NCBI RefSeq assembly: GCF_014131735.1
Contig: NZ_CP039121.1
Span: 2,976,001 to 3,040,000 of the forward strand
Length of the DNA: 64,000 nucleotides
Source: Lactiplantibacillus plantarum
Lineage (GTDB): Bacteria; Bacillota; Bacilli; Lactobacillales; Lactobacillaceae
Reading direction: 5' to 3'
Shown here: piece after piece, positions 1-7,805 of the stretch
How the letters are laid out: each line of letters starts with the position of its first letter
Numbering within the stretch: position 1 is the first letter of the stretch
Program-made: the position numbers and the translations under genes
Notes under the pieces: generated by a model
What the model saw: only the letters and a program-made list of their open reading frames with translations
Told to the model about the DNA's origin: nothing
The model's database searches: none

Positions 1-1
1 A

Positions 2-466
2 CAATCAGTTGCTAGCCAAGCTACTAGTTCTGCTGCTACTTCTTCGGCTGCTAGCCAAGCTACTTCAAGTGTTGCAACGAGTGCTGCTTCTTCAGCAAGC
101 TCAACGCAATCAGCTGCTAGCCAAGCTTCAAGTTCTGCTGCAACCACTAGTCAAGCTTCATCAAGTGCTACTAGCTCAGCTGCATCATCAACAGCTTCAA
201 CAACCTCAACGACTTCAAGCTACACTGGTAGTAACTTAAAGAGCTACGTATTAAGCCAAATGCAATCACGGACTGGCGTTTCAGCTTCAACTTGGAACAC
301 GATCATCACGCGTGAATCAAACTGGAACTCAACGGTCAAGAACAGTACTTCTGGTGCCTATGGTTTATTCCAAAACATGCACATCAGCAGTGGCTCTGTT
401 GAAGACCAAGTTAACGCTGCCGTTAGCTTATACAACGCACAAGGCATGGCTGCTTGGGCTTTATAA
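2..466 (+). CDS. C-terminal part of a secreted transglycosylase-like protein
   Basis: The gene enters from outside the window, so its signal peptide and any LysM domain cannot be seen. The visible part opens with about 80 residues made almost only of Ser, Ala, Thr and Gln, a typical flexible wall-spanning linker. It ends with about 75 residues of a lysozyme-like fold: TRESNWN, where the Glu fits the catalytic acid of the family, then GAYGLFQ. This arrangement is known from secreted muramidases and transglycosylases of lactobacilli that cut peptidoglycan. The frame is fixed by the stop at 464-466 and by the terminator just after it. Family-level call; exact cleavage specificity unknown. Confidence 0.8.
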   Translation, partial: QSVASQATSSAATSSAASQATSSVATSAASSASSTQSAASQASSSAATTSQASSSATSSAASSTASTTSTTSSYTGSNLKSYVLSQMQSRTGVSASTWNTIITRESNWNSTVKNSTSGAYGLFQNMHISSGSVEDQVNAAVSLYNAQGMAAWAL

Positions 467-484
467 AATAACTGATTACTAACG

Positions 485-524
485 AACAGCGTAATGACAT
501 TAATTGTCGTTACGCTGTTTTTTT
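485..524 (+). terminator. Intrinsic terminator of the transglycosylase-like gene
   Basis: Arms 485-499 (AACAGCGTAATGACA) and 504-519 pair almost perfectly and are followed by a T run. It lies 18 bases after the stop codon. Confidence 0.85.
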
Positions 525-587
525 ATGCTCAGATTCATTTAAAAGGCGTATGCTTAGTAGCGAGAATACGAGGAAGGATCTGAGGAG

Positions 588-1307
588 ATGCGCCACGAAA
601 CCAAATTAGTCATCACACTATGGGGTGGCATGTTAGGCAGTATGTTGTTGATTGGCCTGATTTTCCAGCTACCACGCTTAACCCAACTCCCATCCTCATT
701 AACAACTGGGGTCGAAGAGCTGTTCTTTTTAGCAATTGCACTCATATTAAATCGTGACTGGCTACGGCAAACCTTAAAATTCGGGGTATCGGCAACTTGG
801 CGTCGGCAAATCCGGCCCGTCATTCCAACCTTAATCGTGGCCGCACTAATTGGCCTATATACGTTAGCAACCGCCCAACAACTAACAAACACCCTGACCC
901 TGTTATTCGTTGCCATATTGATCAGCCTCTTCGAAGAGACATTTTTTCGCGGAATGCTATTTCAGGCCTGCCAGTCAACATTGGGTGTGGTGAAAGCCGC
1001 CATCTTCACTAGCATCCTCTTCAGTTTGACCCATCTGATCAATCTCGGTCACCAAACACTTGGTTTAACCTTATTGCAATTGGGCTTTACCTTCGTACTA
1101 GGGCTACTTTTATGTCTAATCACGGCGCAGACTACATCGCTACTATGGCCATTGTTGATTCACGCCGTCAATGACTTCTTTAGCATGATGGCACCTCCAA
1201 TCAATCTGCCCGGTATAACGACGACTAGTTTTCAAATCATCGAAATCGCGGTCATTATCCTATTAATTCTGCCGATTCTACGCCAAAATCACCAGTGGCT
1301 GTCGTAA
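588..1307 (+). CDS. CPBP family intramembrane metalloprotease
   Basis: Membrane protein of 239 residues with about six to seven hydrophobic segments. It carries the three motifs of the CPBP (Abi/CAAX) glutamic protease family: EETFFR at residues 116-121, FSLTH at 145-149 and HAVN at 192-195. Relatives cleave within membranes; in lactobacilli they often sit with bacteriocin genes as immunity-type proteins, but no bacteriocin gene is visible here. The start has a good GAGGAAGG/GAGGAG region just upstream. A paralogue follows directly (1403-2164). The substrate is unknown. All catalytic motif residues are present, so it is probably active. Confidence 0.85.
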   Translation: MRHETKLVITLWGGMLGSMLLIGLIFQLPRLTQLPSSLTTGVEELFFLAIALILNRDWLRQTLKFGVSATWRRQIRPVIPTLIVAALIGLYTLATAQQLTNTLTLLFVAILISLFEETFFRGMLFQACQSTLGVVKAAIFTSILFSLTHLINLGHQTLGLTLLQLGFTFVLGLLLCLITAQTTSLLWPLLIHAVNDFFSMMAPPINLPGITTTSFQIIEIAVIILLILPILRQNHQWLS

Positions 1308-1364
1308 TGACCACCGGCAACTAATCGATCCGTAATTAATATAACCAACACCTTCAATGTGACC

Positions 1365-1387
1365 TATACTAAAGTTAGCATTAACTT
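1365..1387 (+). promoter_or_regulatory. Putative -10 box with adjacent inverted repeat before the second CPBP gene
   Basis: TATACT at 1365-1370 resembles a -10 box. Directly after it lies AAGTTA-GCAT-TAACTT (1372-1387), a perfect inverted repeat at a likely transcription start, so an operator is possible. No -35 box of good quality is visible. Confidence 0.35.
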
Positions 1388-1402
1388 CTGGAGGGGATTT
1401 CG

Positions 1403-2164
1403 ATGTCATCAACCAAACGCGGCTGGGGAGCCGCTATTAGTATTTTCATTTTAGTACCAATTCTTTTTAAATTAATTGCCTGGCTACCAGTACCAACTTT
1501 ATACAGTGGGCTGGTCCAAGACTTGCTTGTATTACTTATTTTCCTGCTATTAAATCATTTTTGGTTTAAAATATCGATTCAGTGGTGGCAATCGCAATCA
1601 CTCGTACGACAATGCTTGCAGCTCATCCCGGGAATTATTATTTTATTACTACCAATGACGAGCAACTTCATCAAGCTATGTCATCTTGCTTGGACCCCAA
1701 CGTTAATTCTCTATATTGGCTACGCCCTAGTTATCGGGATCACTGAGGAATATATCTATCGGGGCATGCTCCTGCCACTACTACGACAATGCTTCCCTCA
1801 CCGACTCATGCTAGCCATTTGTATCAACAGTTTACTATTTGGTCTTACCCACCTACTCATTAACAGCAGCCAGCTGACCCTCAGCTATGTCATCCCACAA
1901 GTCTTTTATGCTGCAGCGGGTGGCCTGATTTTTTGCGGCCTTTATCTACGAACCAATAACTTAGTCTGGCCGATTTTCTTGCACGCCTTATCGGACGTAT
2001 CCGTCGTCGTTAGTTTGGCCACGCATACCCACACCGCGGCCAAGTTGAGTATTCCGGTTGCTTACGCGATTGGCATCTCGGTGCTCTATCTCGTCTTGTT
2101 TATCATCATCGCCTTTATCGTTCGCTGGCAAGTTCGCCCTCAAAAACGATTGTTGTCTCGTTAG
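1403..2164 (+). CDS. CPBP family intramembrane metalloprotease (second copy)
   Basis: Membrane protein of 253 residues with the same three motifs as its upstream neighbour: EEYIYR at 115-120, FGLTH at 146-150 and a histidine motif HALSD at 194-198. Sequence identity between the two copies looks low outside the motifs, so the pair is an old duplication or two separate acquisitions. The start ATG follows GGAGGGG at suitable spacing. It has its own promoter-like region in the 95-base gap and ends in a terminator. As for the first copy, the substrate is not known. Confidence 0.85.
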   Translation: MSSTKRGWGAAISIFILVPILFKLIAWLPVPTLYSGLVQDLLVLLIFLLLNHFWFKISIQWWQSQSLVRQCLQLIPGIIILLLPMTSNFIKLCHLAWTPTLILYIGYALVIGITEEYIYRGMLLPLLRQCFPHRLMLAICINSLLFGLTHLLINSSQLTLSYVIPQVFYAAAGGLIFCGLYLRTNNLVWPIFLHALSDVSVVVSLATHTHTAAKLSIPVAYAIGISVLYLVLFIIIAFIVRWQVRPQKRLLSR

Positions 2165-2180
2165 CAATTCACAGTAATCA

Positions 2181-2226
2181 AAAAATGAGTCCCCAGAATC
2201 AAATCATTCTGAGAACTCATTTTTAG
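2181..2226. terminator. Terminator between the CPBP gene and the ABC operon
   Basis: AAAAATGAGT (2181-2190) pairs with ACTCATTTTT (2215-2224), with an inner CAGAAT/ATTCTG stem. T runs on both strands make it usable by the converging transcripts. Confidence 0.75.
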
Positions 2227-2292
2227 TGACTTATCTTGACAAAAATGCGATTGTACGCGTCAACTCACGTCTGATTCAATCGTAAGATCACC

Positions 2293-2952
2293 CTAGGTTT
2301 CCGCCACAAATTTGTGCTTTTCTAATCGGTAGGAGTGGTCACAAACGTCCGCAACATCCGGTTCATGCGTGACAATAATGACGCACTTCTTTTGTTCATG
2401 CGCAATTTTTTGAAATTGGTCAATCACATATTTCGTATTTTCTTCATCCAAATTACCGGTTGGTTCATCCGCAACCACTAGTTTAGCATCGCACACCATG
2501 GTCCGTGCAATCGCCACCCGTTGCTGCTGACCACCAGATAAGCGTTGAACATTCTTCTTCATCTGATCATCTGTAATACCTAACCGTCGTAACATCTTCA
2601 TCGCATAATCCTTGTCACCACGGTGTTCCGAGTTCGTAATTGCCATGGCAGTCATCAGATTATTCAATGGTGACATATACGTCAACAAATTATATGATTG
2701 AAAAACGATTGCCACTTTGGACTTCCGATAGTTCGTCAGACCAATCTTATTGATTGGTTCACCATTGAGTTCAATTTGCCCAGCCCGCGGTTTATCTAGA
2801 CCCGCCAGCAGTGAGAGGAAGGTCGTCTTACCGGAACCACTTTGACCAACAATGGCATACGAAGTCCCCGACTTAAATTCAAGGTTTACATTCTCAAATA
2901 GACTATTTTCTTGGCGGTCATACCAGTAACCAAGATCATTTACTTTTAACAT
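2293..2952 (-). CDS. ABC transporter ATP-binding protein, MacB/LolD type
   Basis: ATPase of 219 residues with a complete nucleotide-binding site: Walker A GQSGSGKTT (36-44), Q-loop Gln85, signature LSGGQQQ (138-144), Walker B LVVADEP (158-164) and switch His196. The family couples ATP hydrolysis to FtsX/MacB-like permeases that export peptides, lipids or antimicrobials or extract lipoproteins. It is the second gene of a two-gene operon: the permease gene ends 11 bases upstream, and the start codon follows AGGAGGGG. No regulator or two-component gene lies next to the pair, so the signal that induces it is not evident. Confidence 0.93.
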   Translation of the reverse strand: MLKVNDLGYWYDRQENSLFENVNLEFKSGTSYAIVGQSGSGKTTFLSLLAGLDKPRAGQIELNGEPINKIGLTNYRKSKVAIVFQSYNLLTYMSPLNNLMTAMAITNSEHRGDKDYAMKMLRRLGITDDQMKKNVQRLSGGQQQRVAIARTMVCDAKLVVADEPTGNLDEENTKYVIDQFQKIAHEQKKCVIIVTHEPDVADVCDHSYRLEKHKFVAET

Positions 2953-2963
2953 TGCCGCCCCTC

Positions 2964-4442
2964 CTAATCAATTAAAACTTTCTTCGGCTGTAGTCGTAGT
3001 ATGCCACCAGAAGCCAGCATAATCGACAGGAACATGATGGCTAAGCCAAAGCCGCCGAGTTCAACTAAATCCATTACCGTGACATTAATATCTAAGTTCG
3101 TGTCGGTCGTGGCACTGGCATTACCAGTCTGACCGCCACCACTAGGCATATTGCCGCTTGGCTTGCTACCACCAGTGTTACCACTAGGGGCGCCGCCACC
3201 GCCACCAGGCTGACCCTGCTGACTAGTTGAACTCGTCGTAGTCGTTGCAGTCGTCGTTTGTTGTGAAACTAACTGGTCACCCAGCTTATTACCAACAAAC
3301 TTACCACCGAATCCGGCTAAGACAACTGAGACGATCAAGACCATCACCATTTCAGCAAAGAATTGAGCGACAATCTTCCAACGGCTCTCACCTAATGATA
3401 ACAAGACACCAATTTCATAGCGGCGTTCACGAATCATCAAGATAACGATTAAAGCTAAGATAATCGTTCCAGCAATCGCAACGAGCCAGACAATCTTATC
3501 CGCAAATGATTTAACGTTATTCATCGAACTCTTAACCGTTTGGTAACTGCTATCATCCGTTGACAACGAATACTTCGATGTATTGATCAACTGTTTACCA
3601 GACGTTTTGACGCTGCTAACTTTAGCGGGGTCTGAGATTGCAAAAGTCACAGAATCAGCTGTGTTCTTGTACTTAGAACCCTTGACCGTGTTAGCGAACG
3701 TGTATGACGTGTAAACACTGTTGCTGACATCGGTACTACCAGGACCTTGTTGCGTACTTGCACTAGATGACGCTTTATAGATCCCAACGATCTTCATCGT
3801 GTAAGTCTTCTTATCACCGGTCGTTGCTTTTAACTTAATCGTATCACCGACGCTCAGGCTATCTTCCTTAGCCAATTCACTTTCGATGACAACGTTGTTA
3901 GTGCCTTCATCACTAGCTGTAATACCGCGGCCCTTCGTAATTTTACTTGAGCTACTTTCAAAGGTTGAGACGCTGTTCGTATTAGTGACCCCAGTAATCG
4001 AGATATCACCAGTACCACTGCTACTTGAGCCACCCATACCTTTCATCCCACCACCGGTACTACTACCTGATGTTGAAATCGTATCAAAGCCCTTCGCATT
4101 AGCGGAAGTTGAGACGGTCGCATTGTAACTTGAAACGTTGCTAAGCTTGGCGATTTTCTTCGCATCACTCAGTTTAACGGGTGATGTCGTCAACTTAGGC
4201 CGATTACTTTTACTCGTCGACGTGGCGCTGCGCATCTTCTTAAAAGCCGCCTCCCGGTTAGCAGATAAAGTGACGGTCGCCCCGACACTTTTCTTGGCAT
4301 TACTAGTTGCCGTATCGGCAGCATTCCTAATCAATAACCCGGCCAATACAAACAGCATGATTGCTGATGTAACAAGCACTAATAGAATTGAACGGCCTTT
4401 TTTTGCCGTTAGATTGAGCCATGCGCGTTTAAAAAAATTCAC
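2964..4442 (-). CDS. ABC transporter permease, FtsX/MacB type, with Gly/Ser-rich extracellular loops
   Basis: Permease of 492 residues. One membrane segment lies near residues 16-38, followed by a large extracellular MacB_PCD-like domain, then three segments near 319-342, 357-380 and 455-480. Two low-complexity stretches stand out. One is rich in Gly, Ser and Met within the extracellular domain (about residues 125-148). The other, rich in Thr then Gly/Pro/Ser/Asn, lies between the last two membrane segments (about 390-445). Such loops are not part of the family core. The start is GTG, supported by AGGAGG eight bases upstream. It is co-transcribed with the ATPase gene. Cargo unknown. Confidence 0.9.
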   Translation of the reverse strand: MNFFKRAWLNLTAKKGRSILLVLVTSAIMLFVLAGLLIRNAADTATSNAKKSVGATVTLSANREAAFKKMRSATSTSKSNRPKLTTSPVKLSDAKKIAKLSNVSSYNATVSTSANAKGFDTISTSGSSTGGGMKGMGGSSSSGTGDISITGVTNTNSVSTFESSSSKITKGRGITASDEGTNNVVIESELAKEDSLSVGDTIKLKATTGDKKTYTMKIVGIYKASSSASTQQGPGSTDVSNSVYTSYTFANTVKGSKYKNTADSVTFAISDPAKVSSVKTSGKQLINTSKYSLSTDDSSYQTVKSSMNNVKSFADKIVWLVAIAGTIILALIVILMIRERRYEIGVLLSLGESRWKIVAQFFAEMVMVLIVSVVLAGFGGKFVGNKLGDQLVSQQTTTATTTTSSTSQQGQPGGGGGAPSGNTGGSKPSGNMPSGGGQTGNASATTDTNLDINVTVMDLVELGGFGLAIMFLSIMLASGGILRLQPKKVLID

Positions 4443-4681
4443 GCTTAAACCCTCCTTCAGATAAAGTATTGGTATGACAATTGCTTTGCACTGCTTTTAA
4501 CCTACACGGGAAATCTGACTAATTTGTGAACTTGCTGGGTTTATTTATGGGTCTGAAACCGAAGATTTTTCAATTTGCTAGCTAAGCCCCTGAAAGGCTG
4601 GTTGTGCTTGCTACTACTAGCATTGCACCGTATCGGAGGCCCGTTTAAATGCGTTAGTCAGCACTTTCGCTGAACGCCAAA

Positions 4682-4722
4682 TAGTCGCGACAAGAATTAA
4701 CAATTAATTCTTGTCGCGACTA
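4682..4722. repeat. Perfect 19-bp inverted repeat with 3-base loop
   Basis: TAGTCGCGACAAGAATTAA (4682-4700) and its exact complement (4704-4722) flank CAA. It lies 42 bases after the stop of the minus-strand surface-protein gene. Neither strand has a T run behind the stem. The rest of the 4443-4764 gap shows only the region upstream of the ABC permease and no reading frame I can support. Confidence 0.7.
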
Positions 4723-4764
4723 CTGAACTTATTGATTAAATGAGTTACTTACACAATCGTAAAC

Positions 4765-6822
4765 TCACGCTTCCGGTACGGTACTTAAGTGCCACGTGAT
4801 CGTACCCTGATAACTTCCAGGAACAGCGGCGGGCGTTGTTTTGAGCACCAAACCTTGTTGCGATGACCAGTGGGCGGTCACGTCATAGTCGATCCCCGGG
4901 GCCGTCTTTTGGCGCGCGATTTCCACGGCATCCTTTCCCAACATTGTCAGCTTGGCCCCATCCTGATAATACAAGTTTCCCGCTAGTGTGCGGCCCTGAT
5001 TAGTCACGAGAGGGGTCGCGGTCGCCTCTAAGCGCCAAGCGGCTTTCGAGCCCGTATCATCATTGACAACTACTTCAAGTCCCTCGGGCCGACTGACTTG
5101 AGCCGTTCCCGTCAACTTGATTGGTGCAAACACACTTTCAGTACTGACTTTTTTCAGCTGTAACTCCCCACCAATGACCGTGACCGTTACTGTCACTGGT
5201 TCTGAGTAGGCGTTATCTTTGCTATGAGCCCGTAACGTAATCTGATTTTCACCGATTTGTAGTTCTTCGGCATCCACTTCAAATTCGACATATCCAACCG
5301 GATCGTCCATGCTCAACTGATAGTCTTCTCCCGCTTCACCATTGACCCGGTACTCGATACGCATGCCATCATTGTCAAAGTCTAACCCATCATTTAGCCT
5401 AATTTGGCCCTTAATGATGACGGGCTCGCCTTTCTTCACTTGTGTCAACGGTTCAATCGTCAGGTTAACGGTCTTATTGGTCGTAATGGTGAAGTGCGGT
5501 GTGGCCGTTGCGGTCTTCATCTCGTGACCCTCAAAGTAACTCATGTCATCATCAACAAAAGTATCCCGATCGACCTTGGCAGCCTCACCAATCAGCGTAA
5601 TATAAGCGTGCGGATTTTTCATTGATAGTGTCCGCTGCAAATCGTGTTGTAAGCGGGCCACCGACGATTCGTTATCGTCCGCTGGTAAATTGATCTCTTC
5701 CTCGGTACCATCCGCATAGCGGATCTTCGCGTGACTAAAGTGAACTTGTTCGGGTAATGGTAGGCTGGCCTTAACCTGTTGCCATTCATTGTCACCATTG
5801 AGATAACTCAGAACGTACTCATATTCCAACTCATCCCCACCATGAACCCAGTCTCCTTCATGGACAGTTCGCTCTTGAGTCAGATTGGTTACGTTTAAAT
5901 CTGACTCGATTTCAATCGGTTGTGGCAACCGGTCAAAGACGACTAGTGTTCTGGCATTAGCGGTTGTCGCCGTACTAGTTAATCCCCAAGTAACATTCCG
6001 GATATCCTTTCCAAAAACTGTCGTATCAATTGTGGTCATTCGTGTTGGTCCCTGATCCAGGGTATAGCTCATGATTTGTTTACTGGCGACCCACTTCAAT
6101 ACAAGATGGTGCCAGTTACCGTCCGCGAGTGGTAATTTATCAGCGATACTCCCATGGTTCTGTTCAAAACGATAAGAGGACGTTAAACCACCCCGTTGCG
6201 TATAAGTATCCGGACTTGCAGGGTAGCTCGCGGCCATATGCATTTTTTTAGGCTTTTCATCGAAAGAATTCCCCCGGGGATACAACCCCCAAAAACCACC
6301 GTCATTCACTTTGGTATCCAGCTCCAACGCCCAACTTTTTTGAATCGCCGTCTTAGCAATCGTGGCCGGCGCCGTTCGCCGTGTATAGGTATCCGTCCCA
6401 TAAACACCCAAGTTCTCACCAATAATGCTTTTCTTTCCATACCGACTAATCGCACTCATTTTGCGGGGATCATTCTGTAAAACAACGGCCAGTCCTTCAC
6501 TCACGGCTTTGTCCCCAAAGTTCACCCACATTGAGACTTGGTTATCGATCCGCATGTTAAAGCGATTAACAGGGGTCGACCACATTGCCCCAACTTGATT
6601 ATCGTCATTTGTTAATTCGATAACATGCTGCGAATGGCCATTCTTTGAAACAGTCTGCATTGTGGCCGAATTACGGTCAAACTTTCCCGGTTCAAATAAG
6701 CCTTCCAGATTCAGTCCAGCGGGTGCCGTATCAAGTACGTCAGCCTTACTAACTAACGGTATCACTGCCCCTAAACAGACAAACAGTCCTAACAAGAGTC
6801 CCCAAAACCTTACTTCTTTCAC
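4765..6822 (-). CDS. WxL-domain cell-surface protein with lectin-like N-terminal domain (CscC-like)
   Basis: Secreted protein of 685 residues. A signal peptide covers about residues 1-28 (cleavage near VSKA-D). It is followed by a legume-lectin/LamG-like beta domain (about 30-305; note ALELDTKVNDGGFWGLYPRG and the DGNWHHLVLKW stretch), Ig-like repeats in the middle, and a C-terminal WxL domain with both tryptophan motifs, W596-R-L and W677-H-L close to the end. WxL domains bind peptidoglycan non-covalently. In L. plantarum they are usually encoded in cscA-cscB-cscC-cscD clusters; here no cscA, cscB or cscD neighbour is present. Start is GTG with GGGAG nine bases upstream. Ligand unknown. Confidence 0.85.
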   Translation of the reverse strand: MKEVRFWGLLLGLFVCLGAVIPLVSKADVLDTAPAGLNLEGLFEPGKFDRNSATMQTVSKNGHSQHVIELTNDDNQVGAMWSTPVNRFNMRIDNQVSMWVNFGDKAVSEGLAVVLQNDPRKMSAISRYGKKSIIGENLGVYGTDTYTRRTAPATIAKTAIQKSWALELDTKVNDGGFWGLYPRGNSFDEKPKKMHMAASYPASPDTYTQRGGLTSSYRFEQNHGSIADKLPLADGNWHHLVLKWVASKQIMSYTLDQGPTRMTTIDTTVFGKDIRNVTWGLTSTATTANARTLVVFDRLPQPIEIESDLNVTNLTQERTVHEGDWVHGGDELEYEYVLSYLNGDNEWQQVKASLPLPEQVHFSHAKIRYADGTEEEINLPADDNESSVARLQHDLQRTLSMKNPHAYITLIGEAAKVDRDTFVDDDMSYFEGHEMKTATATPHFTITTNKTVNLTIEPLTQVKKGEPVIIKGQIRLNDGLDFDNDGMRIEYRVNGEAGEDYQLSMDDPVGYVEFEVDAEELQIGENQITLRAHSKDNAYSEPVTVTVTVIGGELQLKKVSTESVFAPIKLTGTAQVSRPEGLEVVVNDDTGSKAAWRLEATATPLVTNQGRTLAGNLYYQDGAKLTMLGKDAVEIARQKTAPGIDYDVTAHWSSQQGLVLKTTPAAVPGSYQGTITWHLSTVPEA

Positions 6823-6982
6823 CTAACGTCGCTCCCATCACTTGCCTTCCGCAGCTATTCTTACGCCGTATCTTAGCAAATTAAGCGACATCATGTCAAT
6901 GATTTTTATGGTTATAATAAGTATTTATTTATACATAAAATTTAAGCAATCGCACTTATACCAAAACATATTGATTTTAATA

Positions 6983-7019
6983 AAAACCAGCGCCTGACAG
7001 TTGTCATCGCGCTGGTTTT
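6983..7019 (-). terminator. Terminator of tag
   Basis: AAAACCAGCGC near 6983-6993 pairs with GCGCTGGTTTT (7009-7019). Read on the minus strand the stem is followed by Ts. It lies between tag and the promoter of the WxL gene. Confidence 0.8.
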
Positions 7020-7062
7020 AAATTGACGGCTCACTTACTCACCGCGCCGGGAATTAAGCGCG

Positions 7063-7626
7063 TTAGGCCGGTAAATTTTCTGGAGCAAATGGGCAGTCCG
7101 CCACATGATCATTAATGAGACCAGTCGCTTGAAGATAAGAATAAATGGTTGTCGGCCCGACAAACTTGAAGCCGCGGCGTTTCATCTCTTTAGACACTTG
7201 TTGCGCCAAGTCGTTTGTTGCCGGAACCTCATCGATTGACGTCCACGCCTGGCGTATAGGCTGGTTATCAACAAACGCCCATAACCAAGTGGCAAAATCT
7301 TCCCCGGCCGGCCAATCTCGGATCACACGAGCATTGTTGATCGTTGCCATTAACTTCTGGCGATGCCGAATAATTCGAGCATCGGTTAGTAGTCGCTCAA
7401 CATCGGCGGTCGTCATAGCGGCCACCTGGTCAACATCGTAATCCGCAAAATCTTCATTAAAAGCCGCCCGCTTATTCAGGACGGTCTGCCAGCTCAGTCC
7501 TGCTTGATAAGTCTCCAAGCACAACAGTTCAAAAAGTCGTTGCTGATTATGTTGCGGCCGCCCCCATTCGTTGTCATGATACGCTTGCATTGCTGGTGAT
7601 GAATCCGCCCATGCACATCGTTGCAT
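7063..7626 (-). CDS. tag: DNA-3-methyladenine glycosylase I
   Basis: Base-excision repair enzyme that removes 3-methyladenine from alkylated DNA. The protein has 187 residues, the usual size of the family. The zinc ligands of the Tag family are visible: Cys4 and His17 at the N-terminus (RCAWAD and AYHDNEWG) and a His/Cys pair near the C-terminus (DHVADCPF). The frame is open for ten more codons upstream, but AAGGAG sits nine bases before the ATG at 7626, and this start puts the ligands at their conserved positions. Monocistronic, with a terminator behind it. Confidence 0.95.
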   Translation of the reverse strand: MQRCAWADSSPAMQAYHDNEWGRPQHNQQRLFELLCLETYQAGLSWQTVLNKRAAFNEDFADYDVDQVAAMTTADVERLLTDARIIRHRQKLMATINNARVIRDWPAGEDFATWLWAFVDNQPIRQAWTSIDEVPATNDLAQQVSKEMKRRGFKFVGPTTIYSYLQATGLINDHVADCPFAPENLPA

Positions 7627-7737
7627 TAAAACCATCTCCTTATTGCTGCTATTCAACCCGGCTATCTCATACTCGCCGCATACTCCCAGACTAAAACTAA
7701 CACTGGTTTTAAAATCTAAGTGCAGCCCCTTAAAAAA

Positions 7738-7768
7738 GCGCCGTCCAACTTGAATCGTTAGACGGCGC
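7738..7768 (-). terminator. Terminator of the MMPL transporter gene
   Basis: GCGCCGTC (7738-7745) pairs with GACGGCGC (7761-7768). On the minus strand the stem is followed by TTTTTT. Confidence 0.85.
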
Positions 7769-7805
7769 CAGTTGGTTACACTTATTATCGCATAACTGAC
7801 TTATT

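Noticed and set aside
9..239. 76-codon frame rich in Leu and Gln at the window start
   Set aside because: It is the shifted reading of the Ser/Ala/Thr-rich linker of the transglycosylase-like gene; the other frame continues into a folded domain.
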